Part shown: piece after piece, positions 13,701-23,389 of the stretch | Layout of the letters: every line of letters begins with the position of its first letter | How positions within the stretch are numbered: the first letter of the stretch is position 1 | Assembly: GCA_943737045.1 (NCBI GenBank) | Contig: CALSFV010000004.1 | Span: 1,499,501 to 1,563,500, forward strand | Length of the DNA: 64,000 nucleotides | Direction of reading: 5' to 3' | From: Parapristionchus giblindavisi | Taxonomy: Eukaryota > Nematoda > Chromadorea > Rhabditida > Diplogasteridae | Notes under the pieces: model-generated | What the model was told of the DNA's origin: nothing | Database searches by the model: none | Seen by the model: the letters and a program-made list of their open reading frames with translations, nothing else | Position numbers and translations under genes: made by a program

Positions 13701-16700
13701 CCTAACCGGTCCTCTTGGAGCCTTCTTCTCTCGTATAAATTTAGTGGGTCGATCGAATCCACATATGAAACAATGGGGAAATGTGAGCGATGCTGAGGCT
13801 TCTTTTCCTAAATGAAAAACAAGTCAATCGATAATGCATGTTTGCTCATATTTCACTGTAATTTTTATCTGACACGAACAATGATTTTAAAAGTGGTAGG
13901 TATAGTAAAAATTCAGTCAACATAATACACACAAATGTTCGCCGATTCGCTAAACAATGGAAATTCACCACATTTTATCGTTATTATCATTCAAACCGCT
14001 GTTCCTATATATTTGACGGAATAAAATGATCAAAGATTAAGATAATCAATAAATCAATAACCCATACCTGGTTGACTTTCTTCATCCACAACATCATCGG
14101 AGGCTGTTGATCGCTCCACAGATTCGTCCTTTAATTATTATTATCACGGGCTTTCAATAAAAACCTGGTTTTCAGTACCGTACCAGAACCACATGGACCA
14201 GTAATTTCAATAAATTGTGGCTGTAAGCGCCAACCATGGTAATCAATCTTATTGATTATACAAAATGAGGTAAAATCGTTTTGCTTGATTCTTACAACGC
14301 ATACGAGATATTAACATTAATATTATTTCACTAATTATTTACACAATTACTTGGCAATATTTTAGTCTACCAGGCAACAGTTCCTTCTCTAGATTACCAA
14401 AATCCTCATCGCCTCCCAAAAATACAAATAAACCCCCGATGAGGAGTTGATCAAACTGAGATTAGTCATTGTATAGGAACCCCCCCTTTTCCTTTTCCCA
14501 CTCATCTTACCTATCATATATATAACTGATAAGATCGCTATCACTCCCTCCAATCACTGAGTTCCTGCTATCACCGCCCCTGGGGCACAGTTCGGTAATC
14601 AATCGTCGATAATTCTAATCCATTCGAGGTAAAGGAGAGAAAGTAAAAGGTACAAAGGGAACAGGTTAGAGGAATGTGAGTGAGTGAGTGACAAAGTAAG
14701 TAACTATAGCTATAGCAGTTACTGTGATTGTGATTGTACATGAATAGTTTATACATTTACTTACTCCTCCATTTGTCTGCCTAATACGGTACTTATCATC
14801 AGCCCTACAGTATTTTTACTACTGTTAACGCTAGAACTACCACTTAAACTCACTTAACAGTTTTATCATTTACATCATTTTCCATCTCTTTCATTACAAT
14901 GTTCCCTTGTCTATTTCACTTTAATAACGTAAATCAGAAAACAGTGCGAATGGCATAATTCCCATAATGTAGAGACCCTTCAGTTATTAAAAACTGATCA
15001 AAGTGGGCGGGGCTTATTCAGATTCCTCAATCTGTAATTAGATAACCTTGATCAGACTGTCGTCCTTATCGCAGCTTGCCTCCGTCGTGGGATCGTTATC
15101 GTACATCGGAAGTGTGTCGCGAGTGTTGCACTGTAAGTTAATGGTACTGTACTATTGATTTATCGATTGATAGCTGGAATCTTAGTCATACTGTAGGCAA
15201 TTTAAATGATATTTATTAATCGAATTAATAATTTATTGATTCGCCTAATCATTTTTTTTCTTATTTGGGTAAGAACTAAACACATTTGTGTATCTCATAT
15301 TTACCTATGGAGACCTGTCCAATACACCCTGGGTGATCGTTATCTCTCGGGTCAAACCTTATCATTCTTATTGAGTTGTCACAAGAGCCAGTGAGAGTGA
15401 ACATAGACAGGAGATGGATAAAGTAGAATTGAATAAGGGCAACACGAAAACTCACAAAAGATCTTGAAAATTTGAATAGAAAATATTTTTTTAAACTATT
15501 TATATTTTCGAAGGTTGGACAAGCTGAGTTTCAAAAGCCTATCTTGACAAATCTTAAGTTGACCCATAAGCTGATAAAGTTATTACATGGTCAAATGTGA
15601 ATGTATTAAGCATACATTTTCGGTATCCTCGCCGTCTATTTTTATATAGTGGGTCAATTCTCGAAATAGGGTGGATTCATACATAAAATTCGTTATCTTT
15701 GCTTAAAAATCGTCATTTTTAGCTTCCTTTTTATCAAGTGACCTAAAATGGCCCTTATATAGTGGGCCAATCCTCGCACTGCGAGGGTATGGCAATGTAT
15801 GGTATTAAGTTGAGAACCACTAAAATTAGTTCAGCACTCCTATCATTTAGAACGCACATAAAAGAACAAATAACTAAATCAATAAATATTTTACATCATC
15901 ATCATCGTCGACATGTTCAGCCTTGCCCAGTACCATTGTGTCATCATCAAAGGACGGATGGTCATCGTTCACATCGACACTCGCAACGATGATATCCTCG
16001 ACTGCATCGAGAACACAACTGACGGCCACACGTCGTTCGTTGTCTAGAACGGTAAGAATCAATCAATCTACTTTATTCCTTCAGAGTGAACCTGTTGAAA
16101 TAAAGTGGGTTTACACAAAAAGATTTTTTGTAGAGGATGTCAGTAGTCCGTGTAACAGCCATATGGATTACTAATGCAATATTAGTTGATTAAAAGATTA
16201 GGAACAACGAATGAGCCAGTTTCGAAACGGAAACGCCTGTATTTCATTTTGGTTGAAATTTAGTTCGTTAGACGCCAATAAGAATATCTATTACACAGTG
16301 TTTTAACAAAAATCGAACTGATCGAGTGAAGATGGGCGGGTTAATGCGCAATTTTTCATTCATTTGACACTCTTACTAAAATCAGTCATCTAGTCCTTCA
16401 CCTCCTAGAATATGTTCAAAACTCTGTTACTTGATTAAACTTCGATTTCGTGCATATAAAAAGAAGGAAATATCCAGCTAAGTTAGAAACTGTTAGCTGA
16501 GCTAACAGTTTCTTTCCGGGTAAGAATGGCAGAGAAAAGTTAGTCTTGGGCCAAAAGCAATTATTTAAAGAATAAGATTCTTTCGTCACTATAGATACAT
16601 ACAAACGTAGGAAAGAAACGATATGAATTAGTTTAAATGTGGGCCGTAAAAGTATAGGTACCTTGTATTGACTCGTGGTCAATATTGTCAATCGATGATG

Positions 16701-16850
16701 CTTCGCCCATCGGGGAGCCATTTTCATTCTGCAAAATAATTCATGCATTTATTTATCTATACCCATACATCATTGTCTAACCTCCTCAGATGGGAACAAG
16801 TCCGTAGACGGCACAACAGCCTCGACTTGTTCTTCCACGGCGCTTTCCAT
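4349..16850 (-). CDS. Acidic/coiled-coil protein with Cys-His clusters, at least 29 exons
   Basis: Family not recognised. Exons, 5' to 3' on the minus strand, all in phase with GT/AG: 16850-16782, 16728-16662, 16043-15895, 15130-15047, 14128-14068, 13807-13707, 13169-13055, 12485-12420, 12309-12144, 11562-11451, 11399-11331, 10503-10343, 9657-9582, 9464-9379, 9192-9126, 8461-8399, 8238-8185, 8056-7967, 7639-7576, 7323-7259, 7112-7062, 6763-6683, 6554-6305, 5632-5542, 5415-5325, 5205-5058, 4768-4670, 4498-4464, 4399-4349; 894 codons, with the stop not yet reached. Order: an acidic N-terminus (starts MESAVEEQVEAVV); at about residues 155-200 a cluster HCFICG...KF...FRNKCVRKPC, recalling the second half of a CXXC zinc finger; a Ser/Thr-rich linker ending KKLRKGYQWVIEE; a heptad-like coiled coil at about 410-650 with an internal C-T-H-C; then a Pro-rich, basic tail. 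This suggests a nuclear DNA- or chromatin-associated protein, but that is inference. Several acceptors end AAG. Confidence 0.85.
5733..6198. mobile_element. hAT-type MITE (catacgtgggc ends) split by a nested element
   Basis: The left end catacgtgggc is preceded by gttgctat and the right end gcccacg/cgtatg is followed by gtcgctat, an 8-bp duplication with one mismatch. The family hallmark agcggcaatg lies just before the right end. The GC-rich foldback at 5910-6192 is inserted within the right terminus. The whole lies in an intron of the coiled-coil gene. Confidence 0.8.
5910..6192. mobile_element. GC-rich foldback element, copy 1
   Basis: Its ends are perfect inverted repeats (ctccggtattttttgctcg and its complement), and a dinucleotide cg is duplicated on either side. 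The interior is made of repeated ctcgcggggcacaccg/tgccccgcgag modules that pair with each other. A second copy with ta flanks lies at 59467-59761. Open reading frames through it are products of GC-rich repetition. Confidence 0.85.
6797..6873. mobile_element. Short hAT-type MITE
   Basis: 77 bp, starting catacgtgggcgg and ending agcggcaatggctgcccatatatg-like termini. It is flanked by aatcccat and aatccaat (8-bp duplication, one mismatch). Intronic. Confidence 0.75.
8714..8904. mobile_element. hAT-type MITE with internal tacagggggc repeats
   Basis: The ends catacatgggcg and gcccatgtatg are flanked by gctcaggt/cctcaggt. The interior carries four direct copies of a ttttacagggggca motif. Intronic in the coiled-coil gene. 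Confidence 0.75.
10097..10270. mobile_element. hAT-type MITE, perfect 8-bp TSD
   Basis: It begins catacgtgggcaacc and ends cacgtatcgtatg. Flanks are the identical octamer gctctctc (10089-10096 and 10271-10278). A 12-bp G run lies about 60 bp upstream. Confidence 0.85.
10727..10930. mobile_element. hAT-type MITE, catacattttc subfamily
   Basis: The ends are catacattttc and gaaaatgtatg, with a perfect 8-bp duplication cccattca on both sides. The interior has the subfamily motifs tatagtgggt and ctcacactgtgag. Confidence 0.9.
11157..11320. mobile_element. hAT-type MITE, perfect 8-bp TSD
   Basis: The ends are catacgtttttg and gaaaatgtatg, flanked by aaccccat on both sides. It abuts the exon at 11331-11399, so the right duplication lies 3 bp from a splice donor. 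Confidence 0.85.
11935..12094. mobile_element. Degraded MITE of the catacattttc subfamily
   Basis: The right end (cctcgcattgcgagggcatgaaaatgtatg) and the interior tatagtgggac match the subfamily; the left terminus has decayed and no clear duplication remains. Confidence 0.55.
12528..12664. mobile_element. hAT-type MITE, perfect 8-bp TSD
   Basis: 137 bp from catacgtgggcacc to gcccacgcatg, with ggaagaat duplicated at 12520-12527 and 12665-12672. It carries the hallmark agcggcaatg near the right end. Confidence 0.9.
15611..15801. mobile_element. hAT-type MITE, perfect 8-bp TSD
   Basis: Starts catacattttcgg, ends ggcaatgtatg; gtattaag is duplicated on both sides. Intronic, 94 bp downstream of an exon of the coiled-coil gene in its reading direction. 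Confidence 0.9.
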
Positions 16851-17288
16851 TACCCATAAGAGAGACGGGCGCCTGGTTGGTGTAAAGTTCACTTAGTCAC
16901 AGGCCACTACCGGGCGCTTCAAGTATTGTAAATTCGACGTGAAACAAACAATGAAAGCTACACAACGAAAGTATTGAAGGGACGAGAGAGAAGAGTGCAA
17001 AGTCGCTTACACCACGCGCGTGCCCTGCGTGTGCGCAGATATTGTGTATTTTATAAATTACGAAACATCGAAAAGTTCGTGGTGTGGTGCACACACCGGG
17101 CCTCTCCCTCGAATAAAATCAATTTCGCTTGTTTTGTTGATTAATTGTCTTATTGATTGATTTCTTTTTTCTGATAATTTCATTTACCTTAAATAATTTC
17201 GAGTCAGAACTATCTCTAAGTATACATCCTTCAGCGGTCGGCTCTCAATCGGCTAGCACGGCTTCGGCCGAGCTTCTTCCCCTTCACG
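16851..17288. promoter_or_regulatory. Divergent promoter region between coiled-coil gene and seipin
   Basis: 438 bp separate two head-to-head start codons (minus-strand ATG at 16850, plus-strand ATG at 17289). It contains a palindromic GC patch (acaccacgcgcgtgccctgcg, near 17010) and no TATA box that I recognise. Shared regulation is inferred from the arrangement only. Confidence 0.45.
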
Positions 17289-20200
17289 ATGCTCAAACGT
17301 CTCTTCCAAATCGTGTCGGACACAAGGCAGATGATCAGTAACTTCACTCTTCTTCTGACCAGTCCGACCTCGATTATGGCAGTCATCTTCCTCTTTATAC
17401 AATTCGGATGTGCTGCCATGCTCGCGTTGAGTGCGCCTATTCTCATTAGGAGTTACGCCCTACCATCGTCGATTGAACGATCAGCCCCACTCAATTTGGT
17501 CTTCGAAGCCTGTCAAGATCAAGTGCACGCACTTTGTTCCTTTCCTACCGCCACTCTTGATCTGAAGGAGGTGAGGACCTTGTTTATTTTAATCAGTATA
17601 ATTGAATTTCCTATCGCTTGTCTGACTTTCCACAAACGCTGTAATTGAAGTAAAGGTTGGCAAACGTGACTTCAACTAAGCGTAATATGAAACTTGCCAA
17701 GTTTATCATGTCACATTTGAACACTTCTTAATGTTTTAACTTACATTAAAGCAATTATTCTGCTTTTATAGTTGTAATTTTGCCTGATATTCAGCATCCT
17801 CTATTCTCACCGAATGTTTATTATGGCCTGACGGTGAAGCTTCAATTTGCTGAAGTCGAAACTACGAAGAGACTCGGACTGTTTCAAGTAAAACTACTTT
17901 AACATTAATTTTATTCGTTATACCTTCTTTCATTTACAATTATTTGACGCAGATGTAGTGAAGAACATATTTTCGAAATATTTAAGGGAATGTTAACGGT
18001 CTATTCATTTCACAAACTATTCATTATTTGTCCTTCATGCGGTGTTACATTTGAATTATGTCCCTCCGCCGTAACAGCGGAGATATCCATGTAAACCTTG
18101 TAGAGTGCAAATTGTGAATGTAAAAAAAAGAGGTACACCAGGCAAATATAACAGCACATTAGAGAATATTTCACAATCAATACTTTCAATGCTTTAATTT
18201 TAAATAATAACAAATTAATAATCCTCCAGAATGTGATCCGCACCTACGACTCGAACGGAACTAAGCTACGGGAATATAGCCGGACGAGCTACCTCAAAGA
18301 GCCTTCTATGTTCAAGAAGGTATCGATTGCTGTCATATTATTGATTTATTGATCGATTGTGATGTCATCGAAATGTCTATTACGATTCGCCTAGATCTTA
18401 TCATGTGATACCTATAAATAGTAACCGTGCAAGGGTGCGTTCAAGTGATAGAAGAGGTTGTAAATATTGATGAATGCACATCGGAAAGTACGCGCTAGAT
18501 TCGGGTTTCACTGCACTTTTCATCTTTTTAAATGCTCTACTTGTTCTTATTTCAGAGAAGAACGAACATTTAACCTATGCTTTGTACTTGATGATGAACT
18601 TAGTTCAGTTAAGGTCATACATTTTCACTCCCTCACTTAGTGAGGGTGACCCACTATATATTTGGCTCATTTTGAGGTCACTCCATACGAAATTGTTGTG
18701 TAAATACATGGAATACTGTGAATTGAAGTTATAATTGTAAAAATGAATGGGAATAATAAATGAACGCACGAGATAGAATAAATACAAGAAAGAAGCGAGA
18801 GAATGAGAGAAAGAAAGAGCAACGTCAAAGATATTACGGTAGTTGTATTTGTTGTATCATTTGAGCGTACGTATGATTTTGTATAATCATTTATATTATG
18901 TGATTTCGATAGACGTTAAATGGATAAATTTTCATTGTGAAAACTGGGTCCTCACCGAGAGTGTCGAAACCTCACCGAGGGTGGCGTTACGGTGAGGATC
19001 CAGTTTGCTCGCTCAATTCTGAATATTTTTTGATTTCCTTTTTGTGGCAGGTGAGATACTCGATAAAGAATAGGGGCGACACAAAGAAATGGCGCTGAAA
19101 GGTTCATGCCGATTGCACAGCTTCGATTAGTGTCAATGTTATCAATGGAGCGCACATGTGATTGCTCGTTCCGACTATATTTCTTTGGACCCAGTTTGCT
19201 CACTCAATTCTGAATATTTTTTGATTTCCTTTTTTTTGCTGTCGAGGAACTAGATAAAGAATAGGGGCTGCACAGTAACAGCTTATTACTCTAAGTAAAC
19301 AGCTTATTACTCACAGCTTATTAGTCCTCCTGTCTATATAAGGACTTAGAAAAAAAGTTCAATTTTTTAAAAAAAAGTTTTTTTAAGACCAAGTTTTCTG
19401 TACGAATCAGAACATTTGGAGTCTAACAATGATGATCAAAAAATATGTCAAAATTTTTTTATAACGTGAACTTGTGGTTGATCTTTCTTCCGTGGTCTTC
19501 GATCTTTGCCTTCATTATCTCTTTCTATCGTACATCAATTGGAATAATTTGTTCTATTATTTATTTCTTATTCATTTAAACACATTTATCAAGTATAATA
19601 ATAAATGGCATACAATTCATTCAATCAATCGTTTCTATGAACATGCCGAGTCACTGTAGAATGTAAGGGGTTTTTTGGATTCTCTTTGGATTATAGAATC
19701 TTGCCAGGATTTCTTCAAGATCCGATTCCTCGGCATCTTCGTAGTCATCAGAGGGTTCATTAGCCATCGATCGTCCATTGGAATAACCCAGATCACTTCC
19801 GTCGAATTCATCAGTTGATTGATGGTTTGTCAACCATCGACGCTCGAATGCAGGCGTTGAAATCCTTAAAAATATGATTTATTTCTCACAGTATTCTAAT
19901 TGTAACATTGGTTTCCTCAATGAAATTTTTGATATAGCTATCGATATAATTACAGTAGTACTACTACCGTAACCTTTCGTAGCCATGGGACAATTTGAAA
20001 CGCAGAAGGCCCTCCTCGTTGAGCACATTCAGGGTGTCAACTGATTTGTGCTCTAATTGTATTTCAGTTTTTTGAGTCGTTCTCATATCTGCTCTCATAT
20101 TAAAAATTTATTCAGCCGGGACAGGTAAATAAATATGCACAAATACAAATTAAAGAAAGCAATACTGCCGCACCACCATAACATCCGATCGTGAAGTGAT

Positions 20201-22647
20201 CTGAAAATTTTAGCAAATTTACTTGTTTAAAATGCTCCATTTTTTGCCCCCACCCCCCCCCCCCCCCCCCCCCCGATTTTCTTTTCCAGCGGCAATGCAA
20301 GCCCACGTATGCCAACTATAATCATAGAACTGACGCGCATGTATCGTAGAATTAGTTTATCATCGGCTAAAAGCGAAAAAAATTACGATTTTTCGAAAGT
20401 GACCCACTATATTTTTGAAAAGTGACCCACTATATAAAAATAAAACGGTGAGGGGGTCGAAAATGTATGGTTAAGGTTCAGAATTCGATATATCACTGTA
20501 CCTCTTTTGCTCTGCTTATTGTTAGTTCTTTCCCTTCTTGTATAAATCGCATAGATTAGAATGTCAACATCTCATTTCACATCAACGAAATCAGTTTATT
20601 GTTGCTACCCTTCTCATTATATTTGATGGAATAAATAAATAAAATGACCAATTGCAGGCCCAATGGTTGTTCTTCCTTCCCCTCTATCTCACCGGTTTCT
20701 TCTCCGATCCAGCCCGTCTTGACGTAACTCTCACCCTCGAACACTTTGAGATCCCCACTGCACCCTCGGATAGACTGTTCTTCCAACTACAGAATCGATT
20801 CGCTGAGGTATACTATAGCTTTTTTTAGCAGACGGAGCTTTATTGGGTCTACCCCAAGTTCGATTAAGTTTGTCTATGGTCTGAAACAAGAATGTGACTG
20901 GTTAGTTGTGGATGTTGAGAATGCATCATACGTTGGCAACCATTCGAGAAATCTTCCTGCAAACTGCTATATAGCGCACTTTCAAGCTGGCATGCAAAGC
21001 AAAAAAAAGAATTTGTAATAATGTGGTGCTTTTTTCGCTTGTGCGGCCAGCCACTGTCAGCTTGCCATACGGCGTTTTCCGAGTGTTGCCCACGTATGGT
21101 ATGTATAAAGATTGTGAGAAATAGTTTTTGGATGGTATTGAAAAGGAGGATTATTATCGATCCGATCTCCATATTCGGTTTCGAATTCTTTATGAAAATA
21201 TAAAATTTCAAATCAATCGATAATTCCAGGTGGAGTCAGCGGAATTGGCAGTGACAGCACAGTTTGGTCTGATTCGTCATCTCCTCTACTACTATCCCAT
21301 AACGACATTCATCCTACTGTGGCTTCCCGTGTTCTCGTTCTTATCATCAGTTATCTTTATAAATTGGGGATATCGAGTGAGCACAACCATCAAGGCCATT
21401 GAACCGAGACGTAAGAATTTAATTAATTAATTAATTAATAATAATAATAATAAGTATTATTATTATATTATTAGTTTTGTTATGCGGGTGCTCAATGAAC
21501 ATTTTTAATCAAGTAATAATGGGTAGTTGGGTGGATGTTCTTACAATTAGCTGTGGATTAATATTTATTGTGGCGAGGAACTTATAATTGAATGTAAAGT
21601 GTGCGATGCAGACATATGAGCTGACGGTGAAACATGAAACTCACGGGTCGGCGCAGAGAAAATTGATCGGATTCATTTTCTCCCATCAATCAATCAATAA
21701 CTTGATAGTTCCTTATTCAGGCCCTGCACCCACTCGTATTGATCGCACCCGACCATTTCCTCTGACGTCATCTACAGTAATCGTCGAGGAGATTGTGGAG
21801 GAAGAAGAGGAGGAGAGGGCTGATAATGAACTTACCCCGACCTCATCAAGGTACACAGTATCTGTGAATCTTAAAACCTGACTGTAAAACTTAAAAACTA
21901 CTTAACTTTAAAATAGATTCAAAACCTATGTAAGGTGGATTGGGATGGATTTTTTTTGATAAAATTCTAGACACGCATGCCCCTTTTGGTATCAAAAAGT
22001 GTTCTTGAGCTTAATTATATATGCAGATCGTCGACGTCGTCATTTGAGGAGGTTCAAACGACCAGAGTTGACAAGAAAGTGGAACGAAAGAAGAACACGG
22101 TTAAGGTTTGATTTTTAATATTTTGATCTTTGATTTTTAGTTAGTTAGTTGGTATTGTTGCTCAATGTCCACGCAAGGAGGTTTTGAGATGGTTGTATTA
22201 ATGTATGAGTTGGGCAAGAAGATTTTATAGATAGACGAAGAGTTGATTAATAATAAATTAACTATTTAAGTTTGACTTTAAGTTTTTGCATCTGTGGGTA
22301 TAACAATTGTGATTCATTTTTATAGGTGTGTTTTGTGTTTTTATTAGTTTCATTCTTTGAATTGATAACGAAGAGACGGAGTGCGTTGCCTCCAATAGAT
22401 AATATGGGTAGTGATAATCGAACGGCGGATCATATTATCGATTGATTTGTTGAAATCAATCAATAAATTGCAGTCGGGCGATGAGTTCATACCGGAGAAC
22501 GTGGATGAGCTGCCCGAGTGCGTTCCTCCACTCCAGCTTGACACTCCTCAAACGACACCTGGTCCCGACACGACAACTCCCTCGTCGGATTACGGTATCG
22601 GCTTCTCGGTCGACGGACCGCGTAAGCGTCGCAAGCCTGTCTCTTAG
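17289..22647 (+). CDS. seip-1: Seipin (BSCL2 family), ER lipid-droplet assembly protein
   Basis: Exons 17289-17570, 17795-17887, 18230-18319, 20658-20807, 21230-21410, 21721-21850, 22027-22105 and 22474-22647, all GT/AG and phase-consistent; 392 aa. Seipin is an ER membrane protein that oligomerises at ER-lipid-droplet contacts and controls droplet formation. Visible: membrane helix 1 (about residues 29-51), then the lumenal domain with the family-typical LFSPNVYYGLTV and LYLTGFFSDPARLDV strands, a hydrophobic stretch near FRHLL/YYYPITTF, and membrane helix 2 (about 225-251). The C-terminal cytosolic tail is Ser/Thr-rich with an acidic run of glutamates near 296 and ends in a basic GPRKRRKPVS. 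Intron 3 (2.3 kb) contains an antisense gene. The symbol follows the C. elegans orthologue. Confidence 0.93.
18613..18690. repeat. Truncated MITE of the catacattttc subfamily
   Basis: catacattttcactccctcac followed by gacccactatatatttggctcatttt matches the terminal half of the subfamily in inverse sense; the other end is missing. Lies in seipin intron 3. Confidence 0.5.
19000..19260. repeat. Direct duplication in seipin intron 3
   Basis: The string cagtttgctcgctcaattct followed by gaatattttttgatttcctttt occurs at about 19001 and again at about 19191, each followed by an agataaagaataggggc block. It is a local direct duplication of roughly 190-bp spacing with no coding potential. Confidence 0.6.
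19651..20098 (-). CDS. Small two-exon antisense gene inside seipin intron 3
   Basis: Exon 1 is 20098-19974 (ATG start after an upstream TAA), the donor is GTTACG, exon 2 is 19864-19651, ending TGA; 112 aa. I do not recognise the family. The N-terminal half contains LNVLNEEGLLRFKLSHGYER and the exon junction falls in that arginine; the middle is acidic (EPSDDYEDAEESDLEEIL) and the end is basic (RFYNPKRIQK). No signal peptide or membrane segment. Amino-acid composition, consistent phase and coding-like codon use across the junction support a real gene. The exon 2 acceptor is TTTTTAAG, the same AAG type seen elsewhere in the window. Confidence 0.6.
20230..20311. repeat. MITE right end with long C run
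   Basis: A run of about 20 C interrupted by one A precedes the hAT-MITE right terminus agcggcaatgcaagcccacgtatg. The left end is not clear. It lies just upstream of the nested antisense gene. Confidence 0.5.
20927..21098. mobile_element. hAT-type MITE in seipin intron 4
   Basis: Starts catacgttggcaacc and ends gttgcccacgtatg, flanked by gaatgcat and gtatgtat (8-bp duplication with two mismatches). Confidence 0.7.
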
Positions 22648-23389
22648 ATTATCGATCGATTGATTTTTGTACATTTTTACTCATTTTGCACACAAACACA
22701 TACATATTTTGCGACACACTGATATTTTATCATATGTTATATCACTTTCATTCATATGTACTTACTGGTAGTGATATAGAGAGAGATTAATTCATGTACA
22801 GTACCCATTTGATCATCCTACTGTAGTCTGTAATCTGTAGTCTAGTCTAGTCCCAAATGGGTGTGCCTACCTCAAACCGAATCTGTGATCTACCCCCGCC
22901 CCTAAGATACAGTATACTCCCTCTAAGATACAGTATGCTCAGCACCTACTTTACGCCCAAATCCTGCATTATGCTGAACCAATCAATAATCAAGTACTCG
23001 TATAATCGTGTTTGTTCTTTCTATCATATGCATGCGTGCTATTACACCAAACCAGTATTCTAAATCTGCATTGATTGCTCATATTATCCATTGAGATAGA
23101 TATACATGTAATATGAATAAAGTAATTCGAGTTTTTCGTTCCATGATTATCGATTTTCTCCACGGTCATTTCCGTCTCGCTTACCGTATAACCTTGCTTG
23201 GCTACCGTAACCTCTAGTCTTTCGTTGCAGGATGGCACAGTGGAGGAATGATATCTAATCTCGTTCCTCTAATCGATAATAACATCTACAAGCCCATCTT
23301 GTCTTCCTCTTGTTCATCTACTAGTCACTGATCGTCTACTGTTAATCTCTCTCTCTTGGCCATATTCTCAATCTATATCTACACTACTA
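22648..23389. other. Intergenic region seipin to JAMP
   Basis: 742 bp between two genes in the same direction. It contains a possible poly(A) signal (aataaa near 23115), repeated taagatacagtat, and short TACCGTA motifs. No reading frame or RNA gene is evident. The spacing is too large for a typical tight nematode operon. Confidence 0.5.
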
